A stretch of DNA of 64,000 bases from Paratinospora sagittata (Eukaryota > Streptophyta > Magnoliopsida > Ranunculales > Menispermaceae): NCBI GenBank assembly GCA_035771175.1, contig CM069595.1:1901056-1965055 (forward strand), given 5' to 3'. Of the stretch, positions 25,101-35,870 are shown in pieces. Below the pieces are notes generated by a model. The model did not search any database. It had not been told where the DNA came from and saw nothing but the letters and a program-made list of their open reading frames with translations. The position numbers and the translations under genes are program-made. Numbering within the stretch: position 1 is the first letter of the stretch; every line of letters starts with the position of its first letter.

Positions 25101-28100
25101 ATGGTCACATTTGATTGTTGAGAAAACTTTTCCCAGGAAATTAGAGTTTTCTCAAGTATTGATTTTTATATATTAGTTTTTTAGATAATATTTTTAAAGT
25201 TGTTTCTTTATATTTCAGAAACAGTATTTTCTCAAGTTTCCTACCATTTGATTCTATCAAAAAATTCCATAGAAAATTGCATTGTCTAAATTCCCAAATC
25301 TAGTGAATGTAAATAATACTGATTTGCATAGTAAATTTATTTTTATTTTTATTTTTACTTTGTTTATATTCAAAATGTGGGTTAAAGTTTATAAGATTCA
25401 CTTTTATAATTTATACTGCTTTTCTTTCCTGTAATAATATCCACAACAAACTCTCTTTTTCAGCATCATGTGATTTCTCTTTCAGATGGTTGACAGATTG
25501 GATGCAGGAGCTATACCAGCCGAACTAGGCCCACTTGATTACAAAGGGCTTTACAAGGTAATATGTTGTGTCTTTCTCGTCCAATTTGGGTTTCAAAGGA
25601 ATTAGTTTTAAATGTATACCCATTCGATATGAACAAAATGAGAAGACAAAGTGACAAACAAACCAAACACCTATCAAACAAGAAAGGCATTGAGATTTAT
25701 GTGCTTTGGCTTTCAAACCTATGTTCATATTGTTCGCAGGCACATGATTTCCAGAATGGAAACCCAAAGGTAGATGTTATAAGAAAAAGCCTCCAGTTCT
25801 GAATCTATACCTTAGCCCTTACACTTGTATGCACCTCTCTCACCCTCTTTTCTCTTTCCATCTCAAACTTCAGAAGATGGTTAAATAAAAAATTGTCCCA
25901 CTAAGTCCTGTCCTTGGAGAAATAGGAATGAGAACATATCCTAAACACAACATTTGGAATTCTGTCTAATGGCTGGGATATGGTGATCTTATAAAATATT
26001 TGATCTGGTCTTTCAGGCTGTTTCTAAAGCCCTCTTTATTGCTCATGTAGAAGGTCGGCTTAAGGTAAATGCTCTGATGATACCTAACCCTTTTAGTTTG
26101 ATCTTGCTATTCACAACTATTTTTTACCTGCGACATCTCTGCAGAGCGAGATTATGTCTAACCCGGAGCGTTTTGTAGAACCTGATCCAGAGTTTGCTTT
26201 GACACTTCTGGACCAGAAGGAGGTATTTCTTTAAAGCATACTTGTTCAATGTAGCACACTATTTTATGTCTTCCTTCTCATTTCGTATGTCCCCATCAGG
26301 CTGGTAAGCGGCTGATACTTATCACCAACTCAGATTACCTTTACACGGACAAAATGATGCAGCATTCCTTTAATAAATTCCTTCCCAATGACATGGTCTG
26401 GCGGGATCTTTTTGACATGGTAAGCTACATCATTTTTCAATTTGAAAATGTTAAACATCCTACTGCAGCTATACCATTAATTGTGCTGTTTTTCCATTTA
26501 GTTAGCGGCATGATAATCATTAATAGTTAAATTGAAGAAGCTGGCTATGTTACTTGATCCTTAAAACATAGCCCAAGAATCTGTGCTCTTGAAGCTTTTG
26601 AAATTTCGTTCATTTGTTTAAAAATGAAAAGGGTCCACAAGAAAAAAAGAAGACATTATCAAGCAAACAATAAAAAGGGTGTGTTGGCGCAATGACAAGA
26701 GTTGTCACCGTGTGACTTGGCAGTCACGGGTTTGAGTCATAAAAACAACCTCTTGAGATGCAAGGTAAGGTTGCATACAATAGACCAAAAAGTGGTTTGA
26801 TCGTTTTCCAAGACCTTGCATAGATGGGAGCTTCGTGCATTGAGTTACCCTCTTTATCAATCAGATAATAAATGAAAACCAAATTTTGTTTGCAGAAAAT
26901 AAAAATTCATATCTTGAACATTTTATTTATTCTGCCTTTTGATAAATTGCAATTTACATGTTTCATTATTCTTGAGAACTTTGAACACGAGGTCAAGGTG
27001 CTGGTGATATTTAAATTCTTTATCTATACATGTCAACCAAATCTGAAAAAAAAATAAATTACAAGGTATTCTACACATTGATGTTTAGGGATATGTTGCA
27101 AAAAAGATCCCGCCATTGGTATATTTCCCCTCATTGTTGCCCTCTATGTAAATTGGATGGTGAATCTGCAAACCACCTATTCTTACAGTGCATGGTGGCA
27201 AAAGGGTTATGGCTTAAATGGGAGTCCACATGTGCTGGTTTTTTCTTCAGGCCTTCATCGAATGAAGAGTGTATTTCAATGGAACATATCACAGCGAGGT
27301 CAAGGCAGGAGAAAGATATATGTAAGATCATTTCTTTGGCAACTATATGGGGTATGTGGCTTGAAAGGAATTCAAGAATTTTTCAAAACAAAGAAAGGGA
27401 TCTTTTGAGTTTAGGGGAAGATATTGTTTTATGTGCAGCCTATTGGCTAATGGATTCTCAGTTAGTGAATGGTTTAGGGAGTGGAGTGCTAGCATGTATT
27501 AGGCATCCCTTTCACTCTAGTGTCTTTGTGTATGTATGAAGCTCTTTTGTTGTACTCCTTTCATTAATTTATACAAATATACTTGTTTCTTCTCAAAAAA
27601 AAAAAAAAAATGTTTAGGGAAATGTAGGAGTAACCACAATTAAAGATAAAATGAGAGAAAACCAATTAAGATGCTTTGCACTTGGCCTTTGGATGCACCG
27701 GTGAGGAAAAGTGACTTATTAACATTACATGGTAACAATAGAGGTAGAGGAATCCCTAAAAATAACATGGACAGAGATAATTACGAAAAATTTAACTTTT
27801 TGTAATTTAAATGTCGGCTTAGTCTTTGATAAAGCGGAGTGAAGTAAGCGCATTCATGTAGCTGGGAAAAGGCTTGGTTTAGTTGAGTTGAGTTGTATTC
27901 AATTTCAACATGTGTATAATGGGCATAGCTTGGAAAGGAATTGTCATTGCATTTATGTGTTTTGGTTATTTACTTACAGGTGATAGTCTCCGCAAGGAAA
28001 CCCGAATTCTTCCAAATGTCTCACCCAATGTATGAGGTTGTCACTGGCGAGGGATTAATGCGCCCCTGTTTCAAGGCCCAGTCAGGTGATTCACACCCAT

Positions 28101-31100
28101 TCACATCTTGAATTGCTTCAAATCAATAGTTTTTGTTCCAGTTACTATTTTTTTTTAGAGTAAACAAACAATATATTAATAGATCAAAGAGATAATGGTA
28201 ACACGATAAGAGCACAAGCAGTACTCGCAAAGAGGCATCATATTCAAAATGAAAACAAAGCAAAGTAGCAGATAGCTAGAAAACTAAACAATCATAATAT
28301 ACACTCTCCCCAATTCCTAATCCAATCATTAATGGAGAACAATCCATTAATTTTGAAAGCAATGAGCCACGAACTAGCTAAAAGAATCACGTCATTCCAC
28401 ACCTACGCAACCTCTCTAGCCACACCATCGAAAACACGATGGTTTCGATCCAACCATATCATCCATAGTGTCGCGAAGTTGGCCAACCTCATAACCTTGA
28501 TCTGCTTTCCTCGAATCCCCCTAATATGATTCACTGTTATACATTCATCACAAGAAGCAAGGAAAGAGAATCCATCTCCTATTCTAGACCTCCACTCATG
28601 CCATAGCCTCTTGGAGAAAGAGCAACGGAAGGAAACATGGGCAGCATCATCTGCATTGTTGTGACACAGAAAACAAACATGAGGTAGCAAAGAAACAAAA
28701 GGGATGCGGCTCTGAAGAACGTCACCCATGTTTAGTTTATTATGGGCCATAATCCACCCAAACATTTTAATCTTAGATGGAATATGAGCTTCCCAAATCG
28801 AAGAGGCCAAGGGGAAAAGGGAAAAGGTTGGGTCGTCAATTAAGAATTGGAAAAAGGATTTGCAACTAAAGTTTCTTGAATGGTGTAGAGACCAAATAAG
28901 GCTATCTGGACCCCAAGACAGTCGGATTGGGCTCAATAAAGAGAGTAAGGCAGCATGCTCGGTTTGTTGACCCACCGTGGGAGTGATCGAAAGGGATAGG
29001 TTCCAATGGGATAGGTCAGTATGGTCATGGTTCACATAAAAATGGGAAATGGGGTGATTAGGATAGGGCGAAGCGTGGTAGAGTCTAGGGAGAAGCTCGG
29101 CCAAGGGAATATCGCTAATCCACCGATCCTCCCATAATTTGAAGGTACTCCCATTACCAATAACAGTTTGAAGATGAGGGAAGACCTTTGGAAGCAAAAT
29201 TAAGACAAATTTCCAAGGGCTTCTGAAAGTAGATCTAGGATGAGGTACAATTCTCTTACCAAAGTCAATAATCCCAAATCTACTAATGATAACTCTTGCC
29301 CAAAAAGAATGAATCTCCTTATAAAATCTCCATATCCATTTAGCACAAAGAGCTTTATTCCTCAACAAGATATTTCCAATACCCAACCCGCCCTTCTCCA
29401 TTGGTTTTTTAACTGTCAGCCATTTGATCAAATGCATCCCACTACTGTTTTCAAAACCCTTCCACAAAAAAGCTTTGATTTTTTTCTCCACCATCTTGGC
29501 AATAGAAACTGGCATTTTAAACAACGACATGAAATAAATTGGAATAGCTGCCAACACGGAATTGATGAGAGTAAGTCTTCCCCCTCTTGAAAGGAAACTA
29601 CGTTTCCACCCATCGAGCCTATGAGAGATCTTAGCAACAACCGGGTCCCAAAAACTTCTACAAAGGGGATTTCCTCCTAAAGGCATACCAAGATAATTGA
29701 GCGGCCACGAAGCAATTGAAAAACCAATCCTCTCTGCCATCCTCACTAAAGACTCACCCGCAATATTGATTCCCGCCATTTGACTTTTAACCATATTGAT
29801 TTTAAGGCCAGAAATGGAGCAAAAACACTGAAGCAAGCACATTGCATTATTCACATTAACCTCATCACCATTAAATAGGAACAGTGTATCGTCAGCAAAC
29901 ATGAGATGAGACATTGAGACCCTATCTTTTGCAACAGAAAACCCTTGAACTGAAGAAGACAAACACGCTTTTGTCATCATTTGACAAAGGACATAGACCA
30001 CAAGAGTAAATAAGAATGGAGAAATAGGATCTCCCTGTCTCAAACCCCTTTGAGCAATAAATTTTCCAGTAGCCTTCCCATTAATGATAATTTTCTAGTA
30101 GCCTTCCAGTTACTATTGGTTCTTGATGATTCTTTCAACATGTCTTTGAGTGTTTTAATCCTCAAGTAGTCCTAGTTAGTTTATTAAATGTTTCTCAGTA
30201 TGCCATAAGACAATATATCTGCTGTTAATTTGTCAACTTAAAACATCTATTCATGAGGTTAGAATATCATTCTTTGGTCTTCTTCCACAGGGGGATTGTA
30301 TTCAGGTGGAAGTGCTCAGATGGTTGAGAGTTCCTTAAACATCCATGGAGATGAAATATTGTATGTTGGTGACCATATATACACTGATGTGAGCCAATCC
30401 AAAGTGCATCTACGTTGGAGAACAGCGCTGATTTGTCGAGAATTGGAAAAAGAGGTCAGTCATTGTCTATCTGATCTTTATCTAACACGGGTTAGTGGAG
30501 TGAATATCATTTTATATTATGTTTTTAATGCTTGTGTCATTTTAAATTATGCAATACTTTAGAAAATTAACCATAGAGTCGAAGTTCTTAATATGAAAAA
30601 TTGCTCAATAAAATGAGCTTGAGACACACCGTTCCAGTGTTGTAATCATGCTGATATTGTTGTTTGGTGTTTGTTTTTGGTGGGAATTTTTGACCGCTTC
30701 TGTTAATTGATTATTCTCAAGAGCTTTATTTTATGTGCTCTTGAATATTGGAACTGCAGTTTACTGCTTTAATTCATGGTCGGGAACATCGAGCAGCATT
30801 GATAGAGCTTATAAATCAAAAGGAAGTTGTAGGAGATCTTTTTAATCAACTACGCTTAGCTCTGCAGCGACGGACTAAAGGACGTCCAGCACAGGTAATT
30901 ATGCGGCGTCCAATTTTCCAATTTTTTTGTTGTTTAATTTCATTTTTATTTGAGGATATTAGTATTCTTAATACTATATAAAACTCAACTCAACTGTACA
31001 AAACATCAAATAATTTTAACTTTTTTTTCCAACTATATGAGGTCAGGTATACGAATCTGCTTCCTCCATTCTCCTCTATAATGGGCTAAGTTTGTAGTCA

Positions 31101-32724
31101 TTAATTGTTAATAGGTTACTCTTTCTACCTTATGCATCTATGTTGTGTGGGCCTTGAATCTCCAACTAGTACTAATATTGTCTCCCAACTTAACGACCTT
31201 TGATCCCAGATGTGGGGTTTTACTTGGAAATGTCTCAATAATAATAAAGGTGGGATTCCAACTTATATTCCATGTGATGATCTTGCCCACTATTATGCTT
31301 TTCCGGATCACACAATCTCAACAATTTAATAGGCTTTGTTGTATATATCTAAACTCCAAACCATCGTAATCAATTTTCCCTTTTTTTTTTCAAGTAAGTT
31401 TAATCTTATCATTTATCAGTTTTCTAATTGTATCTTTCTATGTTTTACCGCATACGCAACCTAAACATTCACATTTCTGTTACACTTTTTTATTAACTTG
31501 ATATGTCTTTATTGGCTAAATCTCTATTCCTTAAACCATTGCTGGCTTAACAGCAGTTTTATCAAAATTTCCTTTCAACTTCAATGGGATATGTTGATTA
31601 TATAATACTCTAAAAAGACTCCATTTAATCATCTTCTCCTACTTCTACATGATGAACATTATTTGTTCACTCCTTTGGTTGGGGTTATGAATACTACTGA
31701 TACTCTCTTGTTTTTTGTTTCTTCTCAAAAAAAAAAAAAAAGGTTCTTACTCCTTAATATCTCTTGGATTTCAATCTTCATCTACTTTAACTCTTTTTAT
31801 GTGCGCATAATAAAGTTTCTGCTATTTCTATCTAGTATCTACTTATTGCTGTTTGTAATTAGCTTGATTTTTTTAATATTCTGATTTTTCATCCAGACTC
31901 TTGCTGCAACTAATATGGATGATCAGGAGCTGACAGAAAGCATGCAAAAGTTACTTATTGTTATGCAAAGACTAGATGAAAAAATTGGTCCCATGTTGGA
32001 AGCGGATGGGGAGCACTTCAACAAAAGGTGAGACCTGGTAGAATGAACTTCTTGCTTGGAATCAATGTGAAATACAAAATTATGAGATCCGGAAGATATG
32101 AAGATTATAATAGGGAATAGTATGTAATTCTCATTAATTATCTTGAATGTCACCATCTTATTTACTATATATGGTGTGGATGATATACACTAATGTAAAT
32201 AACATGCGTCTCGGATATACACTGACATAAATGTCATGTTACGCATGCAATCTTTTTACTTGGACCTTATTGTTTCAGATGGGGCTATCTTTCTCGAGCA
32301 GGTTTGTGGGATAAAAGCCACTTGACAAGACAAATCGAGAAGTATGTACTAACATCTTATCTCATATCAATTCCATTATTTATGCATAAGAAAAATGAAA
32401 TCATAGAGGATATATCAAATTCCTGTTCTTTTTACATTGTTTTGATTTTTTTCCCGTTGCAGATATGCAGATATATATACTTCAAGGGTTTCAAATTTCC
32501 TACACCATACACCATTCATGTATTTCCGCTCACAGGAACAGGTTGATTAATCATGTTTTCTTTATCAGTACAGGTTTTTCTATATATTTTTTGTCCTCTA
32601 ACCTACTAATTATGTGTGCAATTTTCCTTCGCAGACCCTTGCTCATGACTCGTGTTACTATTATCCTCCATCCCTAAATGGCTTTGAATTTGATGAATCT
32701 TTTGAGCACCCCTCCGGACCATAA
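22162..32724 (+). CDS. HAD-superfamily 5'-nucleotidase (cytosolic IMP/GMP-type family), probably plastid-targeted
   Basis: Seventeen exons: 22162-22393, 22847-22944, 23337-23456, 24320-24409, 24526-24641, 24969-25068, 25486-25557, 26017-26064, 26145-26222, 26300-26419, 27980-28085, 30291-30454, 30760-30894, 31897-32027, 32279-32341, 32463-32541, 32635-32724. They join to 1842 nt, 613 aa, all GT-AG with phases that agree. HAD motif I is DMDYT (D139, D141), motif II is TNS (327-329) and motif IV is GDHIYTD (420-426). These are the nucleophile/acid-base pair, the phosphate-binding residue and the Mg-binding acidic residue of this family, which dephosphorylates purine nucleoside monophosphates. 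The first 45 residues are Ser/Arg-rich, with few acids and a CCCSS patch, like a transit peptide. Introns 10 and 11 are swollen by SINE and LINE insertions; the exons are intact. Confidence 0.93.
23955..24115 (-). repeat. Dispersed LINE 3'-end fragment (antisense)
   Basis: The block AACTCAACACAACTGAGCC, CCAACTACATGAA, CTTCCTCCACTCCGCTCTAT and GGGCTAAG is the reverse complement of the 3' end of the LINE fragment at 27611-27905 and resembles 30975-31110. This is a degenerate copy in intron 3 of the 5'-nucleotidase gene. Confidence 0.55.
26677..26854 (+). mobile_element. Au-type SINE (tRNA-derived)
   Basis: It starts GGTGTGTTGGCGCAATGAC (A-box region) and is followed by GTCACGGGTTTGAGTC (B box). 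The body carries the signature steps AACCTCTTGAGATGCAAGGT, AAGGTTGCATACAATAGACC and GGGAGCTTCGTGCATTGAG, and ends near a short T-rich tail. This matches the layout of the Au SINE family known from many flowering plants. It lies sense in intron 10 of the 5'-nucleotidase gene. The copy is mutated in both boxes and no clear target duplication was seen. Confidence 0.75.
27082..27625 (+). mobile_element. 5'-truncated L1-type LINE with poly(A) and 15-bp target duplication
   Basis: The insert (27097-27610) is flanked by TGTTTAGGGATATGT (27082-27096) and TGTTTAGGGAAATGT (27611-27625), with one mismatch. It ends in a run of A (about 27596-27610). Its single frame runs to the stop at 27537-27539 and encodes the LINE C-terminal zinc-binding region ([19 protein letters not shown]), then [10 protein letters not shown], [15 protein letters not shown] and SLGED-like blocks. 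This is target-primed insertion with severe 5' truncation. It lies sense in intron 10 of the 5'-nucleotidase gene and interrupts an older LINE fragment. Confidence 0.85.
27626..27905 (+). pseudogene. Older LINE fragment: C-terminal end of a different RT family
   Basis: Plus-frame translation gives [13 protein letters not shown], then (after frame damage) PLDAP-like, RGRGIPK-like, [32 protein letters not shown] and VELSCIQFQ. That is the standard C-terminus of a plant non-LTR polyprotein of the 'RENRLRWFGHV' kind. Stops and frameshifts show it is dead. The target duplication of the L1 insert just upstream lies inside this element, so it is the older of the two. Confidence 0.7.
28136..30117 (-). 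mobile_element. Antisense L1-type LINE, 5'-truncated, with perfect 14-bp target duplication
   Basis: TTCCAGTTACTATT occurs at 28136-28149 and again at 30104-30117, bracketing a minus-strand LINE (28150-30103) in intron 11 of the 5'-nucleotidase gene. The 3' end is a short oligo-A (T run at 28150-28156 on plus), and the 5' end is truncated inside the reverse transcriptase. At the 5' junction the words CAGTAGCCTTCC and TAGTAGCCTTCC lie about 35 nt apart, suggesting microhomology-assisted joining. A perfect target duplication and a long open frame point to a fairly recent insertion. Confidence 0.9.
28403..30090 (-). pseudogene. LINE reverse transcriptase, N-terminally truncated (coding part of the antisense LINE)
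   Basis: One open frame of more than 546 codons ends at 28403. It contains [11 protein letters not shown] (RT motif), MFADDTLF (catalytic FADD), [17 protein letters not shown], a [14 protein letters not shown] block, WRF/W-rich thumb and connection blocks, and a terminal zf-RVT zinc-binding region ([18 protein letters not shown]). The endonuclease and the N-terminal RT motifs are missing because of the 5' truncation. It has no start codon of its own and is not expected to be expressed except as part of the antisense strand of the intron. Confidence 0.88.
30975..31110 (-). repeat. Dispersed LINE 3'-end fragment (antisense, intron 13)
   Basis: AAAACTCAACTCAACTGTAC, CCAACTATATGAGGTCAG, CTTCCTCCATTCTCCTCTAT and GGGCTAAG follow the same order as the copy at 23955-24115 and the reverse complement of 27800-27905. 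It is a third fragment of the same family inside one gene. Confidence 0.55.
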
Positions 32725-33191
32725 GTTCAGAACATGTGATGAATGGCAATTGCAGTATATTATACTGACCATGTCATCCGTGGAAAAGACATGAAGATTA
32801 TGACTAGTAATAAAAGGGACATTTAGTTTCTGCGCTCTTCAGGTTTCACTTGAAGACATGGGACTTGTGGCGTCACTTTTGACACTCCACTATTAATCAG
32901 TATCATGTAGCAATAGTTGATTAGTGTAATGCAACATTGTAACTGGAATCTTGTACAATGCATTCACTTCATGATACAAAGTGCTCGCAATCACACATTA
33001 CATTTTTATTCACGTTATAAGTACATATCATATTTTAGTTTTTATTTTTATTTTTTATCCCTTCCCCTTGTGGGGAAAATTAAAATTTCCGTCCTTAATG
33101 TTTCCTTCTTCCCTTGATTGGAAGAAGCCATTAATTGATTGAAACGGGGCAAATTGAAATCTCGCAATGAACACAGTTTCAGCAAGAACAT
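32725..33191. other. Convergent 3' flanks of the 5'-nucleotidase and BAHD genes
   Basis: 467 bp between two convergent stop codons. It should hold both 3' UTRs. AATAAA-like A/T-rich sequence is present (for example TAATAAAAGG at 32808-32817). No other gene is seen. Confidence 0.5.
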
Positions 33192-34545
33192 TTAGGCCAG
33201 ACTCATCATCTGATCCATCAACAATGGTAGGTGTGAATACTTGACACACCAAGTCATCAACCGGTTGCCTGTTTTAGGACTTGGTGGTACACCCACAATA
33301 CAAACAGGGATAATACTAGATCCTTGTATTGGCACAACGGCTACTGGCTGACCCCAGCCATAATCAATCTGATTGAAACCCAATCTACCCCACTCTGATA
33401 TGAACAACGTGGCGTAGGTAAGTGGAGGCACAAATGGGTCCTCTCCATCATCGTCACCCTTCAGCCACTTGGTGAATTCAGTTGGAACCCTTGCCTTAGC
33501 TTCTTTAATAAGCTTCACAACCTCTGCATGTGAAGCCTCCACAAGCCACCCACTTGAGATGGTAACTGTAACAGGGAAGAAGCAGTTGCCATAGAAACCT
33601 TCCGGCAATGGTGGATTCAAGAATTGACGAGTGTTCATGAAGAAAACGAGTGTGACAGTGGAGCTTTTGTCCAAGTTAATTGCTCGAGTTCTATTGCGCC
33701 AGATACTGGCTACTATTGCATCAAAACTTGAGCAAGTCTTGCCAGTAAGTTCTAAGAACTCATGCTTGAGCTGATTTATTTTATGGGCAGGAATGTCCAT
33801 CGTAGCATGTTCTAGTTGGTAGCTTGGCATGGGGGGTGCCGGTGGTATTATTTCTGGCTCCATCACAGTGACTGGCCTTGTTGGAGAGGGAATGGCTTCG
33901 CGGAACCAAACGGGCTTGATGCTGGGATGCTTAAGCCCTCTGGCAAACTCCCCAACTGCATTCAGAAATTGCGCTGCTCCAAGGCCATCACAGATGCTAT
34001 GGCAGAATATAAGCCCGATCACAAAGCCTTGGCACTTGAAGCTTGTTACCTAGGAAGAAAATTTCATCAAATTCATTAGCAGCTAATTCAAATTGGTTAA
34101 AATAATATGATCATGGAAGATAATATATATGTACCTGCATCAGTACAAGTGGGTCTATGTCAGTTTCTGGAGGTAATGAATCTGGCAGAAGATCATCATG
34201 TGGAGCTATGGCAACATTATTGAGATAATTAACAGCATCAAGAGTACAATTTGCAAATGCTTCAACAAACCAAACACCTTCTCCAGTGCAAGAAATCTGA
34301 AGCTCACCATCACTTGATGATTCCTCTAGTCTTCCTGCAAGTGGGTAGTAGGGAACAAGAGCCTTGGACAAAGCTTCTCTTATGACCTTTGCTGCTTCAT
34401 TGCCATGTCTAAACACATGTAATGTTCGAGCATTGCATCGCATCTGTGGCAACTTGTCGATTCTAGAGGGATTCAGCTTTCCAGAAGGTGTAGACTCAGA
34501 TGGTCGAATAATAACTCGGGACAATCTGGTCACAGAGAAATCCAT
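33192..34545 (-). CDS. BAHD acyltransferase (HXXXD-type acyl-CoA transferase)
   Basis: Two exons, 34545-34135 and 34049-33192, join at a GT-AG intron between residues 137 and 138. The product is 422 aa, slightly short for the family (430-460). The catalytic motif is HSICD (H154-D158), and the structural DFGWG motif appears as DYGWG (366-370). A YPLAGRL block in the N-terminal half and an FYGNCFFP block are also typical. The C-terminus (RLMTWCVKYSHL..., DQMMSL) resembles the clade around plant 'acyl transferase 4' and taxol N-benzoyltransferase-like proteins. BAHD enzymes transfer acyl groups from acyl-CoA to alcohols or amines in the cytosol; the substrates cannot be predicted here. A TATA box lies about 47 bp upstream, so the leader is short. 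Confidence 0.93.
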
Positions 34546-34591
34546 GGTTAAAAGATGGGCTGATGAGAATGTAAGAAGGCATGTGGTTCTG

Positions 34592-34600
34592 TTTATATAT
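34592..34600 (-). promoter_or_regulatory. TATA box of the BAHD gene
   Basis: On the minus strand ATATATAAAC lies about 47 bp upstream of the BAHD ATG, which would give a 5' UTR of only about 15-20 nt. Confidence 0.6.
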
Positions 34601-35201
34601 TGTAGGTAGCTCCAAGGATGATAAAATACAGGTCTTCCTCTGAAGTTGAGATCAAGTTAAGGGTGCTTGGCTTTTACGCTTAGATTCTGTTTATTTTTGT
34701 TTAAAAGTTTGGTCGATCTTGAATTTAAACTCGCAGTAACATATTTCATGTATTTTTCTTTGAGAGATATTTCATGTATTTTTCTTCCTATAGTGTTCAT
34801 CATCTGTCAAAAATTAATTAGTCACATTTCATCTATATATGTTGTAACTAATGGCTAAATTAATTGTATTAATTACTGCCGTCTTAACAGTAGCACAAGG
34901 AATGACCAAAGTTCATCAGTCTCATCATGGCTTTCTATTATATTTAAGATGAAGATTAGGTGAGGCTGTAGCTACGAAAATTACTGATTGATTGATCAGT
35001 GGATAAAGATGATAGGGGGTTTGCTGAAAGGATAAAGAAGAGTGCAATATTTCTTCATTGTAGACGGGGATAGCTTGGACTTGACACCTAAGTGAATAAT
35101 ATAATATACATACAGCTAGCTATTTAGAGGTAACTCCTATATATTAATGAAAACTTCTGATATTGCCAACAACAGTTGCCTTTGCTTGGGGTTTGGCCTT
35201 A
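34601..35201. other. Intergenic, upstream of BAHD
   Basis: AT-rich promoter-side sequence. TTTCATGTATTTTTCTT is directly repeated at about 34744 and 34770. No gene is seen. Confidence 0.5.
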
Positions 35202-35206
35202 GGCCC

Positions 35207-35745
35207 TGTTGGTCCACCTCTCCTCGTGGGGAAGCCATCAATAATCACGTGGGCGGCAAGCAACAACCACGAGGGCGGCCAGTAAAATATAAGACAGAAT
35301 TCGGCGCCGATATATATGAAAAAATATTTTTCTTTAATTACAAAAATACCCCTGAATACTCCTATAAATAGAGCCTTGCTTTAATCTTGAAAATCATTCG
35401 AGAAATTCAAGAGATCTAATTCTAGAGATCTGAGAGATCCAGAGAGCCTCAAAAAGAGTTTCTTTGAGAAGAAAAAATGTGAACCAATTTGTGAAGTTTT
35501 AACCACAAATTGAAGCTACATAAGTATTGTATATTTGTGAGAGATCCACCGAAGGGTGAAGTTTGTAATCCCATTTTATTATAGTGGAATTCTTTAAGCG
35601 GCCTACGGGTCCCGTAGTTTTTACCTCCATTTTAAAGGATTTTTCACGCTAAAAATCTTTGGTGTTATTTTGTTGTATTTTTAGTTTAGGAAATAATCCT
35701 GGGTTTGTAGAATTGATTTCTTTCAAACCATCAATGTTTCCAACA
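35207..35745 (+). repeat. 5' LTR of the Copia element
   Basis: It begins TGTTGGTCCACC and ends TTTCCAACA. TCCTATAAATAGAGCC near 35360 is the likely Pol II promoter. Downstream are the conserved words GAGATCCACCGAAGGGTGAA and GCGGCCTACGGGTCCCGT, shared with the 3' LTR and with the LTR pair at 50505-52000. Confidence 0.92.
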
Positions 35746-35870
35746 AGGATAGGGGTACTATTCACAAGGGCACTATTCATTGAGTACTATTTATATAGTA
35801 CTATTTATCGCTGAAAATTCATCGTCGGAAAAGTGTCAAGTTCTGCGAAACCTGTTGACTGACGACTCAA

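Noticed and set aside
33055..33252. Frameshift at the BAHD 3' end
   Set aside because: The in-frame C-terminus (RLMTWCV..., DQMMSL) resembles other members of its clade better than the overlapping frame does.
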